From Clavaria fumosa (Eukaryota; Basidiomycota; Agaricomycetes; Agaricales; Clavariaceae): a stretch of 64,000 nucleotides of DNA. The stretch is from assembly GCA_951802425.1 (NCBI GenBank), contig OX637799.1:1736001-1800000 (forward strand). The letters run 5' to 3'. The notes under the pieces are model-generated. The model was not told the origin of the DNA, searched no databases, and worked only from the letters and a program-made list of their open reading frames with translations. A program made the position numbers and the translations under genes. This document shows positions 40,279 through 51,940 of the stretch, piece by piece. Position 1 is the stretch's first letter. Each line of letters opens with the position of its first letter.

Positions 40279-42272
40279 AAATCCAGATGTGGTTTCTTGT
40301 TATTCGATGTTTTGCAGACTGGGATTCGCTCCTTTGTTGGCACAATGATTCGTTCTCCTGTGTTCGGATCGTTTAGAATGAGATCCTGGGCTCCGTGGGG
40401 ATGGTCAATTGTCTGAGAGCTGGTCAGCATAAAAAATGGTCGTCCGACAAGAACCTCGCAGGGTAGCGTGTCTGCCACTTGCATTTGAACATGGAACATG
40501 CACGGACCGATCTGTAAAGGGAAATTTTTGATGAGTCTGAGCGTCGGAGCGATGGTGCCATGGGATGATTCCATATGGATTACTCGTTCGGAGTGCAACG
40601 GATTGCCGAGCTTTTCCCAAACATCTCGCCTCATTGCTACAATAGAGCTACCCTGGTCAAGAAGACACTCCGCTGCGATCCGGCCGTCTAGAATGCCCTC
40701 TATGATGCGGAGTGGAGCAGCATTGACTGCGACGACGAGATCGGAGGTATCCAGGGCCGTAATGTTCATGTAAAGCGTGTCCTGTACGATGGAAGCAGTG
40801 ACCGGGACGCGGCGGGCAGTGACCATATCCTTCATCTTTTTGTGGACGTCTCCGGAAATGGCGAGTAATTCACGGGGTGTCACACGGACCGGAATGTCGA
40901 GTGCGCGATCGAAAACTTGTTGAACTGTTACCGGATTTTCTATCGGAGCTTGGTAATGATACTGGACGTCAGATCGTTCGATTCTTTCTGGCTTCGATGG
41001 GCGCGTGACCGGAGGCGAGGTAATGACAACGGCGGGCAGAGGAGGTAACCTAGATGGCTGTGGATTGTTATTTCGGGGTGCAGGCGCTTTCCTTTTGCTC
41101 TTGTCTATTTTCTTTGCCACATCATTTGCAAAGGTGCAAGCCATATTTTCCAGGGCGATCCTCTCACCATCTTCTTCTTCCGAATTGTCTTCCGTATCCG
41201 GGGGATTTACGAATGATCTGGTCGGCTGTGCTTCAAATACCGCGGTAGTTGCCGGTTGCGTGTTCTGGGATTGGTAAGTAGCGTAGTACTTGTCAAAGCA
41301 CTCGGATAAGTTATTTCCTATGATAGTCCTGGGCAAGTATTGTCCGGAGGGAAGGCAAATCCTGCCTTCGGTGTTCCGTATACATTTACCGGACTTGATG
41401 TATTCGAGAGCTTTTGGACAAGTATTAACGAAATGACCTAGTTCCGAACAGAAGTTACACATCCGATTTGTAAGGGAATTTGTGGTCCGAGCGGCGGAAC
41501 GTTTTGCTGGTTCGAGGGACTGAGCTGTTAAAATTGATTCCAGGCGAGCCATTGTAGAAGCAAATGTCGCCAAGGCTGCGGACATGTCGAGTTCTTCCTT
41601 TTTGACCACTGGTTTCAGTTCCCTCCCAGGGGTTGCAGATGCGAAGCAGATAGGTCCAGAGAATTGATCGGTTGTTACGGAGTGCGGGGACGTTGAGGAG
41701 AGTAGAAATTCGGCTGCGGCGTGAACCTCATTCATCGGGTATGGGTCCTCCGGATGGTGATTAGGTAGTATAATCGCGAGCCGGCTCTCGATCCGGCGCC
41801 TAGTATGATCCCCAAATCTGAGGATGTAAAGCCGGTTTCTGTCATTTGTGGACATACATTGGGAGGTGATCAAGTGCGAAGTGATCCAGAGAAAGTCCCG
41901 GTAATATTCTCCGTGTTCTGCGCGCGTGTAAACCCCTTTTTGGGCCGAGTCTGATATGAAACGGTCCAAATCGGCGACAGAAAACAAACGACCGCCATCG
42001 GAGCCTGGATAAAGGCGTCGGACAGCCGCTTTGAAGGTTTCCCAGGTCCATACCGGGTCCGGGGCTGGTGTGAGGGTCTCCCAGAGGAGACATGTGTCTG
42101 TGTCGAGGTAGTGCTTTGCGTACCGAATTAAATCGGCTTCCGGAATGTCTGGATTAATGCCGGTGAGTACGATGTCGATGTCCTCGAAATACTGGTTGAG
42201 ATGGGTTGGTACTCTGTCAAAGGCGGGGGCCCCGTGAGCGCCACGGAGCGGATATCTCAGTTGGTTGGCCAT
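40275..42272 (-). CDS. gag with zinc knuckle and protease, element 4
   Basis: The 665 codons are open and collinear with gag of element 3. The knuckle is CNFCSELGHFVNTC and the protease motif LLDQGSS. Many substitutions separate the two copies, but length and frame are the same, so the two elements descend from a coding ancestor and this ORF has not yet decayed. Confidence 0.87.
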   Translation of the reverse strand: MANQLRYPLRGAHGAPAFDRVPTHLNQYFEDIDIVLTGINPDIPEADLIRYAKHYLDTDTCLLWETLTPAPDPVWTWETFKAAVRRLYPGSDGGRLFSVADLDRFISDSAQKGVYTRAEHGEYYRDFLWITSHLITSQCMSTNDRNRLYILRFGDHTRRRIESRLAIILPNHHPEDPYPMNEVHAAAEFLLSSTSPHSVTTDQFSGPICFASATPGRELKPVVKKEELDMSAALATFASTMARLESILTAQSLEPAKRSAARTTNSLTNRMCNFCSELGHFVNTCPKALEYIKSGKCIRNTEGRICLPSGQYLPRTIIGNNLSECFDKYYATYQSQNTQPATTAVFEAQPTRSFVNPPDTEDNSEEEDGERIALENMACTFANDVAKKIDKSKRKAPAPRNNNPQPSRLPPLPAVVITSPPVTRPSKPERIERSDVQYHYQAPIENPVTVQQVFDRALDIPVRVTPRELLAISGDVHKKMKDMVTARRVPVTASIVQDTLYMNITALDTSDLVVAVNAAPLRIIEGILDGRIAAECLLDQGSSIVAMRRDVWEKLGNPLHSERVIHMESSHGTIAPTLRLIKNFPLQIGPCMFHVQMQVADTLPCEVLVGRPFFMLTSSQTIDHPHGAQDLILNDPNTGERIIVPTKERIPVCKTSNNKKPHLDF

Positions 42273-42640
42273 TGGTATTGCTGCGTGAGGAAGTTCTTGT
42301 ATGGCATCGAGAGGATTCTGTGGTTCGTCAGTTGGAAATTGTAAGGTGTTCAGTTCGAGGGGTAGTGGTGTGAGCGGTGAGTGTGGTTCTTCAAAGATCT
42401 GTGGTAATGAGGTAACCGGGGTGGCGAAGCTTGTGTGGGAGTAGACAATGGATGAAATACTGGGAATGTCCGATGGAAGAAAGTGGGAAGTTTCAATTAC
42501 TTCTCCAGGAGGTTCGGAGTGCGGTGATTCTGTGATTCGATCCGGGTTTCGACTTCTCAGACGTTCGGAGCGTCAAGGCTGAAAAGCGGAGGAGCCTCTG
42601 GGAATCCTTGAAGGCTGTAGTGAAGACGTTGTTACGACCC

Positions 42641-42657
42641 CCTCGCAGTGGGCTCCA
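42641..42657 (-). other. primer-binding site of element 4 (tRNA-Lys, one mismatch)
   Basis: It matches the complement of the tRNA-Lys 3' end plus CCA in 16 of 17 positions. The + strand has A at 42647 where the tRNA has G. It lies 4 nt from the LTR. Confidence 0.75.
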
Positions 42658-42661
42658 AAAT

Positions 42662-43473
42662 TGTAGTAGGCTGTACAGGTGTTGGCTGCAAATAGATGTT
42701 CGTGGCCGGGTTCTTCAGGGGGTCTTATTACACAATGGGTACACTAGACAGAACCTTGGAGGATGTGGAGGTTGAGTGCAAAAGGTTCAGAGAGTGAAAA
42801 TATACATTGTCCGGAGTATCCGGTATCGGATCTGATAGAGTCCGATGTTTGGATCGAAGGTTCGAGGGGCCGGCAACGACGAAGGCCAGCGGATCAATAG
42901 GTACGACGAAAGGTGAGCTTGCTAAAAATTACAGCACGATGTGGGTGTTCAAAAAGCTGGATTTCCGTATAGTCCGAAGTGTGCTTAAGTACAGTTCTGT
43001 AAGTACAGCAAATTGGAATGTACAGAAATGTCCAGAAAACATATGGAACAGCGCCATGTTGCGTGAAGGGTTATATGGAGGAGTTATATCACAAGGGAAT
43101 TGAGTAGCTTGGAGGAATGAAATGTCCGATGTCCAGACCACTCGTAAACTGAAGGAAAGTGGGGCTGGTACAGCAAAGGGGTATTAGGAACAATGGGCAA
43201 AGTACTGCAAAGGGTTTGAAACGTTCAAATGATTGAATGGTTGAAAGGGATCACAATATGAAATTTACAGCATGTTATATGAAATAAAGGAATGGGAATG
43301 GAATAGTGAGTATGTCGAGCACTGACCATGCTGGAGTGATGAAATAGAAAGGCATGGGCGGTGTGTGAGACCTGTGGGCTGTGATCGTCATGGGGGATTG
43401 AAGACCGGGGAGTCCGATATCGGATATATATCGGATGCTATCAGACGTTATCAGACGGTGTCGGATGGTTATC
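42662..43473 (-). repeat. truncated 5' LTR of element 4
   Basis: It matches 33335 onward but ends after GGATGGTTATC. The missing last part (about 90 bp) was separated by the element 5 insertion and then lost. Confidence 0.87.
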
Positions 43474-43764
43474 TATCAGACTGGGTCTCACACAACTTAA
43501 GCGTAAGGTCATGACGACAATACTAAGATAAGGGGAAAAGAGTACAAAAAAGGAAAAGCGAAAGTACTTATAGCGAACGCTTCGGCACTTGCCGACTTTC
43601 CCACGCTCGGACCCTCAGATCACGTGATGCGCCCAGGCCCCAGGTCATGTGATCTTACATGATTACATAATCCGACCCAGCCACAGGTCATGTGACCTTC
43701 CAACAACCCTCCCCAGTTTCTCCACAACTGCACTTTGGGATGGCTTACATAAGCGATCCTAACA
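43474..43764 (-). repeat. 3' LTR of element 5 (alpha subtype)
   Basis: It is 291 bp with the AAGTACTTATAG promoter variant on the + strand, like the LTRs at 18041 and 59949. It is unlike the beta LTR that now closes the body on the right. Confidence 0.88.
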
Positions 43765-43775
43765 TCACCCCCCTC

Positions 43776-46700
43776 TTAAGGCTGGGCGTCCCGACCAGCT
43801 AGCTTGGCCTTGTTGGGGTGAGCAAGGAAGAAGTCCCGGAGAAGCAGTGCCACATTGGTGAGGTTCCGTCGTGGCTCCCAAGTGTTCTCCTCCACAGGGT
43901 ATCCCAACCACTTCACCAGGTATCTCACTCCACGCCCCACCTTCTTAACATCAAGGATCGCCTCCACATCATACTCCAAGTGGTCATCATCAATTGTAGG
44001 GGGCGGAGGGGGAGGCAGGTTCTGAGAAGGGAAGGAAGGGGGGTGGTATGGTGTCAACAGCAACTCATTGAAGACCCGATGGATGCGCCAGGCCCGAGGG
44101 AGCTTGAGGCGATACCCAGCAGGTCCCACCTTCTCCTCAACTGCAAAGGGGCCTGCTCTCTTGTTGTCAAGCTTTTTACAGGGCTGGTCCATCTTCAAGT
44201 TTCTAGTATCCAGCCAGACCAGATCTCCCTCAGAGTACTCCCGACTTGGGCGTTTCCCCTTATCGTAGCTCTTCTTCATCGCTGCCACCGCTTTCTCCAT
44301 TGCCTCCTTGGCTGCTCTTCGGGACTCCGTGAGCTTAGCCATCCACTCGTCCGCTGCCGGGTTCACCTCAGAAGGTGGCCGGAGCCCCCCATTCCATGGG
44401 TGTCGTCCATAATCGAGGAAGAAAGGTGTCTGTCCTGTCGCTGAGTGCTCACGATTATTGAGAGCAAACTCTGCAGTGGACAACCATTCAGCCCAGTCAT
44501 CCTGGAGATGGTCCATGTAAGCCTGGAGATAGATCTCCATCTCCTGGTTCGCCCGTTCCGTCTGTCCATCAGTCTGCGGATGAAAGGCAGTACTTGGATT
44601 TGCCTTTACCCGGATCATGGAGTAGAACTCCTTCATGAAGCGGGACACGAACTGGGACCCCCGGTCACTCACAACCTTGTGAGGGACTCCATGGTCACGA
44701 AACACTCGATCCCGGAGGAGACGTGCTGCTCCAAGTCCTGTGAGGTCGAGCCCGATCGCTTCGAGCAGTGTCTGTTTCGTGAATTTGTCGACAATAACAA
44801 GGATGGCATTATGTCCACGGGAGAGGGGGAGGGGACCGACTATGTCCCATGAGATCACCGACCAGGGACCATCGGGCACCAGATGGGGGTGTAGTGGGGC
44901 AGCACGCTTGGTACGGTTGGGCTTTGTCCGCTGGCATGTCTCACACCCCTGGGCATACCGATCCGCATCTTTTACCATGTCCGGCCACCAATAACCCTTC
45001 ACTAGTGCTGCTCTCAACTTCCGGGGCCCAGGGTGTCCAGCAGCGGGGAGGTCATGCTCAAACTCAAGAACGGCCTCACGAGCTCCTAGGGGGACCCAAG
45101 TGACTATCCCCTTTCGCCAGAGTCCAGCACGATCTCGTGTCCACTCATCATCAAGCTCCTCCGGCTTCTGTATGTGTACCGCGCTATTTTTCTGGAGTAG
45201 CGTCTCCATTTCCGATGTGAATGACACACGGACTTCCGTTTCCGGGAAAACCTGCACCGGTGCATCCTCCTCCACTATCTCTCCATAGTCCGGTCTCCGG
45301 GAGAGTGCATCTGCCTTTGTATTTGACTTGCCAGTGCGATACTTTATCTCAAAGTCAAAGCACTGGAGCTCTCCAACCCAACGAACCTGCCTCGGCTTCA
45401 ACTTCTGGGGCCTCCGGAAGTACTGGAGGTTTGCATGGTCCATCCAGATCTCGATCGTCTCCTCTGCTCCAATGAGGTATGCTCGCCACTCGCGAAGTGC
45501 CCGAATCACAGCCAAGAACTCCTTGTCGTACACATTGTAGTTCTTCTCAGCTGCAGTGAGGGCCTTGGAGATATAGTCAACAACTCTCCAGGTTCCATCC
45601 GTCTGCTGCTGCGAGAGCACTCCACCAGTTGCCAGGTTGCTTGCATCTGTCTCTACCTTCCATCTCCCTTTGTCCTGAGGCAGAGCCAAGACCGGGGCTG
45701 ATACGAGTGCCTGGCGGAGATCTCGGAAGGCTGCTTCCTCCTCCTCCTCCCATTTCCATGGAACATTCCCAGTCAGCCAGAAGAGTGGCTTTGCCCGGGC
45801 AGAAAGATTCGGGATGTGCCGGCGGAGGTAGTTCAGCATCCCATTGAACCTCTGGACATCCTTCACATTCTTGGGACGTGGCCAATCTCGGACTGCTGCA
45901 CCCTTGGCCGGATCATGCTCTAGTCTGTTGTGGGAGATCTTCATCCCCAGGAAGATGATCTCACTCTTCTCAAACTCGCATTTACTGAGTTTGAGACACA
46001 ACCCATTCTCTCCAAACTTCCTCAAGACCCGGTCCATCCAGTACCGGTGTGTAGCCAAGTCCTCTGCAAACACAATGACATCATCCACATAGGCCCTCAC
46101 ATGTCCTCCTGCAATCTCCTCCCTCAACACATGATTCATGAAGCATTGGAAGGTAGCAGGGGCATTCTGCAGTCCAAACCACATGACAGCTGGTTTGAAG
46201 AGTCCACGGGGTGTCAGGAAGGTGCAGCAGTGCTGGTGCTTGGGCCAGACCTGCATAGATGGGAAACCTCCCTTTGCATCAATCTTAGAGTAGATCAATG
46301 CTCCTTTAAGCACATCCACTGTGTCTCAGATGTGGGGGAGGGGGTACTTGTCCTTAATCAGGTGTGCATTCAGCCTCAAGTAGTCGATGATTGGCCGCAG
46401 CTTGTCCTTCTCATGTTTGAAGAAGAAGGGGCTGGCATATGGGGATTTCGAGGGCTGGATTCATCCAGAAGCAAGCTGCTCATCCACCCAACGGTTCATC
46501 TCCACCATCTCCTGCCGTGTCAAAGAATACAGCTTGGAAGAAAGGTGTTCAGGGTCCTTTTTGAACTCGATCTTAATATCGAAGTCTGGTCGGGAGCGGG
46601 GAAGTTCATCCCACTTCGCTTCACTAAACACCAAAGGGTAGCGGCTGGGCCAATCGGGGGTAGGGCCAGAGTTGGGAAAACAGGTGTCCAGAATATTTGT

Positions 46701-48234
46701 GGATGCGAGGGTACTTGTTTTCAGGGGTGCAGAGGCTCGAGGGGATGGGGAACACTGTGGGGGGCAGCAGGTAAGGCTCAGCTCTGCCTTCTGCCAGTCG
46801 ATATCTGGGTTATGCTGCTTGAGCCAGTCATGCCCAAGGATGACCTTGTGGGACTGGGTCTTTCCCAGCAGAAAGTGGATCTGCTCCTGGTGGTCACCAA
46901 CTCTCACCAGCACCTCTATCCCATACCGGACCTTTCCATTCCTGTTCTGCATCCCATCCACATTATACATGGTGATTGGGTTCAGCAGGAGAGATGGCTC
47001 CAGTCCCACTCCTTTTGCCCACTCCAAATCCATGAAGCAGTTGGTGCACCCTGAGTCAACAAGGGCCTTCATTGTGGTCCCTTTGCCAGTGCTGAAAGCC
47101 TCCAAGTGCACCTGGATGGCTAGCTCTCGTGGCACATGTTTCTGCACTTCTGGCTGCACTCTGGTTAGGCACTCTGCCAGTCTCACTTCCTCCTTCACCT
47201 CAGCCCCAATTCAGGTATGTCTCCGCTGCAAGATAGTATATTGGGGTATACTTGCAGCAGGCACAGGGACGGAAAGGGGGCTGGCACACTTCTTCTCCCC
47301 AGTGGGAGTCCTCCTCTCTCTCTCACACAGCTCTATGCAGGCTCAGAGCCATGCAATCTCTTTCTCATATCCCTCCGCCATTTGGGGGGCACATGGTGCT
47401 GCCCAGGTTTGGGCCCTTGGGACCTGCAGACACGTATCAGGCAGGGGGCAGAAACGGACAGCATGGCCAGTCTGGTGGCATCAGAAACAACATCTCTCAT
47501 CAGCAGGGGCCCATCCTTGGGCCATGGCCACATCTGGAGTACACAGCAGAGGGGTCACAAGAGGTTGCGAAACGGTCATGGCAGGTCGCGGTAGGGTCGC
47601 GGTGGGTTGTGCGGGGGTCATGGGGGGTCACGGGGGGTCACGGTGTCCGTTCTGTGAGTATCCCATCCAGTTGCCTTTGCTGGGCATCAAGCCTCTCAGC
47701 CAGCACCTTCCATTCTCCATATGTCTCTGGCATCGGGGAGACACCATAGATTCTCTCCACCAACCTCCTACTCAGGTTCAACTCCAGCCAATGGACTAGG
47801 ATTCCTGAGTCCTTCTCTGCACTCAACTTCAGCCATTGGAACAGTGTCTCAAATTTCGTGAAGAACTCCGGTGCTGTCATGGCACCCTGTTTCAGCCCTG
47901 CAATATCGGCAAGGGCAGTCACACGGTCATTCGGGTCATCGAATACGTGCTTCATCTCCTCCACAAACTCTGCCCAGGTTCTGGCCTTGCCACTACCCAG
48001 GATCTCTTCTGCCTTCATATTCGCCCACTCTGCAGCAAATCCTTCTCCAGTAATTTTGCTCAGAGCAAAAAGGACCTTCACCAGGTCCACAGCATAGACA
48101 GTCGGGTTCGCCATAAACAGGAGGCAAAGGGATCGGAGGAACATACAGAAGTTCCTTTTCTGCCCATCAAAGGGGGCAACAGATAGGTCAAGCCTCATAG
48201 GTTGGGCTACAGGCAGGGCGACATGGTCTGCCAT
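43776..48234 (-). pseudogene. gag-pol-chromodomain of the element 5/2 chimera
   Basis: Gag begins MADHVALP at 48234. The protease has VDSGCTNCFMD and RT has YVDD. The RNase H, integrase (WDIVGPLPL, VSDRGSQF, QTERANQEME) and chromodomain (VEAILDVKKVGRGVRYLVKW) follow. From 46319 to 43776 the frame is open for 847 codons. TGA codons interrupt it at 47638, 47211 (the stop shared by the subfamily), 46461 and 46326. Confidence 0.86.
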
Positions 48235-48814
48235 CACAGGCCCTGGATGCTGTAAATAAAGTTCCAGGCCTTGGGCACTCAGGATTTCTTTGATCTCTTA
48301 ACAGTCCTGTCCTCTTAGGCTGCTCTTCTGTGTACTTATGTACCTATAGAACTCTTATTCTATGAAACTTTTGTTAACGTGGGGCCCAAATGGTGTCCCA
48401 GGTGGTCGCTCCACAACTCCTAATGAGTTGCCTGTGCGCCCTTCTGACAATGGTCACAGAGCAAGGGCCCTGTCCACTGGACCAGGAAACTACAGAAAGA
48501 CTATGTAGGGGCCTTTCCTTGCCCTGTACCCTACACGATTCACTGGTACGTAGCTGTAGCTGTAAAACAAAGTTCCAGGCCTTGGGCACTCGGTATCACT
48601 TGGGGAGGGTCACAGTTGACTTCCTCCTGGTCTGGTCATGTGTATCTACACACAGTAAAAATTTCACGTGGTTCTGTTACACACTGCGGGCAGGGTAAAG
48701 GAGAAGAGGATGATAGGGGCTGAGCTGTGACAATGTGTCACAGTTTGAAATTAAGGGTCCAGGCTAGCCGGGTTAGGACACGGGGCTAGGGCAGACAGGC
48801 GGATCTTAGTATTA

Positions 48815-49104
48815 TATCAGACTGGGTCTCACACAACTCAAGCGTAAGGTCATGATGACAATACTAAGATAAGGGGAAAAGGGTACAAGAATGGAAAAGA
48901 CGTAGTATATATAGCGAATGCTTTGGCATTTGCCGGTGTTCCCACGCTCGGACCTCTCAGATCACGTGATGCGCCCAGGCCCAGGTCATGTGATCTTATG
49001 ATTATGAAATCTGACCACAGCCACAGGTCATGTGACCTTCCAACAACCCTCCCCAGTTTCTCCACAACTGCACTTTGGGATGGCTTACATAAGCGATCCT
49101 AACA
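48815..49104 (-). repeat. 5' LTR of element 2 (beta subtype)
   Basis: It is 290 bp and pairs with the LTR at 21325 by subtype and by the AAATC duplication at 49105-49109. The self-priming site ATCTTAGTATT (- strand AATACTAAGAT) is at 48803-48813. Confidence 0.88.
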
Positions 49105-51139
49105 AAATCTTTCTGCCCAGGCAAAGCCACTCTTCTGGCTGACTGGGAATGTTCCATGGAAATGGGAGGAGGAGGAGGAAGCAGCCTTCTGAGATCTCCA
49201 CCAGGCACTCGTATCGGCCCCGGTCTTGGCTCTGCCTCAGGACAAAGGGAGATGGAAGGTAGAGACAGATGCAAGCAACCTGGCAACTGGTGGAGTGCTC
49301 TCGCAGCAGCAGACAGATGGAACCTGGAGAGTTGTTGACTATATCTCCAAGGCCCTCACTGCAGCTGAGAAGAACTACAATGTGTATGACAAGGAGTTCT
49401 TGGCTGTGATTCGGGCACTTCATGAGTGGCGAGCATACCTCATTGGAGCAGAGGAGACGATCAAGATCTGGACGGACCATGCAAACCTCCAGTACTTCCG
49501 GAAGCCCCAGAAGTTGAAGCCGAGGCAGGTTCATTGGGTTGGAGAGCTCCAGTGCTTTGACTTTGAGATAAAGTATCGCACTGGCAAGTCGAATACAAAG
49601 GCAGATGCACTCTCCCAGAGACCGGACTATGGAGAGATGGTGGAGGAGGATGCACCAGTGCAGGTTTTCCCAGAAACGGAAGTCCGTGTGTCATTCACAT
49701 CGGAAATGGAGACACTACTCCAGAAAAATAGCGTGGTACACATACAGAAGCCAGAGGAGCTTGATGATGAGTGGACACAAGATCGTGCTGGACTCTGGCG
49801 AAAGGGGATAGTCACTTGGGTCCCCCTAGGAGCTTGTGAGGCTGTTCTCGAGTTTGAGCATGACCTCCCCGCTGCTGGACACCCTGGGCCCCAGAAGTTG
49901 AGAGCAGCACTAGTGAAGGGTTATTGGTGGCCGGACATGGTAAAAGATGCGGATCGGTATGCCCAGGGGTGTGAGACATGCCAGCAGATGAAGCCTGACC
50001 ATACCAAGCGTGCTGCCCCACTGCACCCCCATCTGGTGCCTGATGGTCCCTGGTCGGTGATCTCATGGGACATAGTAGGTCCCCTCCCCCTCTCCCATGG
50101 ACATAACACCATCCTTGTTATTGTCGACAAATTCATGAAACGGACACTGCTCGAAGCGATTGGGCTCGACCTCACAGGACTTGGAGCAGCACATCTCCTC
50201 CAGGATCGAGTGTTTCGTGACCATGGAGTCCCTCACAAGGTTGTGAGTGACCGGGGGTCCCAGTTTGTGTCCCGCTTCATGAAGGAGTTCTACTCCATGA
50301 TCCAGGTAAAGGCAAATCCAAGTACTGCCTTTCATCTGCAGACTGATGGACAGACGGAACGGGCAAACCAGGAGATGGAGATCTATCTCCGGGCTTACGT
50401 GGACCATCTCCAGGATGACTGGGCTGAATGGTTGTCCACTGCAGAGTTTGCTCTTAATAATCGTGAGCACTCAGCGACAGGACAGACACCTTTCTTCCTC
50501 GATTATGGATGACACCCATGGAATGGGGGGCTCCGGCCACCTTCTGAGGTGAACCTGGCGGCGGACAAGTGGATGGCTAAGCTCACGGAGTCCCGAAGAG
50601 CAGCCAAGGAGGCAATGGAGAAAGCGGTGGCAGCGATGAAGAAGAGCTACAATAAGGGGAAATGCCCAAGTCGGGAGTACTCTGAGGGAGATCTGGTCTG
50701 GCTGGATACTAGAAACTTGAAGATGGACCAGCCCTGTAAAAAGCTTGACAACAAGAGAGCAGGCCCCTTTGCAGTTGAGGAGAAGGTGGGACCTGCTGGG
50801 TATCGCCTCAAGCTCCCTCAGGCCTGGCGCATCCATCGGGTCTTCAATGAGTTGCTGTTGACACCATACCACCCCCCCTCCTTCCCTTCTCAGAACCTGC
50901 CTCCCCCTCCACCCCCTACGATTGATGACGACTACCTGGAGTATGATGTGGAGGCGATCCTTGATGTTAAGAAGGTGGGACGTGGGGTGAAGTACTTGGT
51001 GAAGTGGTTGGGATATCCAGTGGAGGAAAACACTTGGGAGCCCCATAGGAACCTCACTAATGTAACGTTGCTTCTCCAGGACTTCTTCCTCTCCCACCCT
51101 GACAAGGCCAAGCTAGCTGGTCGGGACACCCAGCCTTAA
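49105..51139 (+). pseudogene. RNase H, integrase and chromodomain of element 1
   Basis: The frame continues from the left part. TGA codons at 49189 and 50510 replace CGA. Recognisable are WKVETDASNLATGGVLSQQ (RNase H), HPGPQKL and CETCQ, WDIVGPLPL, VVSDRGSQF, QTERANQEME (integrase) and the chromodomain VEAILDVKKVGRGVKYLVKW..GYPVEENTWEP. Confidence 0.87.
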
Positions 51140-51150
51140 GAGGGGGGTGA

Positions 51151-51440
51151 TGTTAGGATTGCTTATGTAAGCCATCCCAAAGTGCAGTTGTGGAGAAACT
51201 GGGGAGGGTTGTTGGAAGGTCACATGACCTGTGGCTGTGGTCAGATTTCATAATCATAAGATCACATGACCTGGGCCTGGGCGCATCACGTGATCCGAGA
51301 GGTCCGAGCGTGGGAACGCCGGCAAATGCCGAAGCATTCGCTATATATACTACGTCTTTTCCATTCTTGTACCCTTTTCCCCTTATCTTAGTATTGTCGT
51401 CATGACCTTACGCTTGAGTTGTGTGAGACCCAGTCTGATA
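51151..51440 (+). repeat. 3' LTR of element 1 (beta subtype)
   Basis: 290 bp, TGTTAGGATT..CAGTCTGATA with TATATATAC box. It is of a different subtype from the 5' LTR at 18041. Confidence 0.88.
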
Positions 51441-51940
51441 ATTTGCTCTTACCAATTGGAAGCCTATTGGAAGGCATATTTGTTTTCATCTCACCCAGTT
51501 ATGTGAAGTTATAATATCTCATTTATATACACTGATCAGGAGCCTTAGATAATGGAAGATGACCTTACAATTTATGCATCTATCAAATAGCATCTCTGAT
51601 CTTTGGCTTCATAATCTGTGTATGCTATCCCCAGCTTCTTTGGTCTAATTTGTCATGTATGTGCAAGAAGTGTTTCAATAGGGTGCTTCAGGCCCTCTAC
51701 ACTGGTTTCTAAAATGTGTATTGGCCAGCCCTTTTGAAAGGGCATCTTCAGTACCATGGGATCCCTGTATGCCTAGTGTGATTTTGGTACATCAAGTTGA
51801 TTGGCTGTCATGAAAGCGTCGTCCGTACTACCAGGCCAGCAAATTTCAATCCTTTAACTTAAGGAACACCATGCAAATCAGGCGAACAAGGGGCTAAACC
51901 CCAACTATATATTTTATCGCAAGATAAGTACAATACTTAT
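51441..51940. other. 500-bp spacer without recognised feature
   Basis: AT-rich sequence to the right of element 1. No ORF, LTR or RNA gene is apparent. It may be the 3' region of the - strand gene that ends at 51941. Confidence 0.4.

Larger units (their letters stand above)
33335..43473 (-). mobile_element. element 4: second large gypsy element with antisense gene, right LTR truncated
   Basis: It is homologous to element 3 but from a diverged subfamily (906-bp LTR). The left LTR is complete. The right LTR (42662-43473) breaks off where the element 5 LTR starts. Gag is open. Pol has two nonsense codons and a solo LTR. The antisense gene is open and spliced as in element 3. The primer site at 42641-42657 differs from the tRNA-Lys complement by one base. 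Confidence 0.9.
43474..48814 (-). mobile_element. element 5/element 2 chimera: chromovirus body
   Basis: It starts with an alpha-type LTR (43474-43764) inside the element 4 LTR and runs through pol and gag on the - strand to the leader. It meets the beta-type LTR at 48815, whose flank carries the AAATC duplication of element 2. The left part up to about 45603 must belong to element 5, because element 2 has its own copy of that region at 33022-33334. Somewhere to the right of 45603 the body changes to element 2. A crossover between direct copies explains this. Confidence 0.75.
49105..51440 (+). mobile_element. element 1, right part
   Basis: Coding sequence resumes exactly at the codon interrupted at 21324, after the duplicated AAATC. 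It runs to the pol stop, a polypurine tract (AAGAGGGGGGTGA, 51138-51150) and the 3' LTR. Confidence 0.9.
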
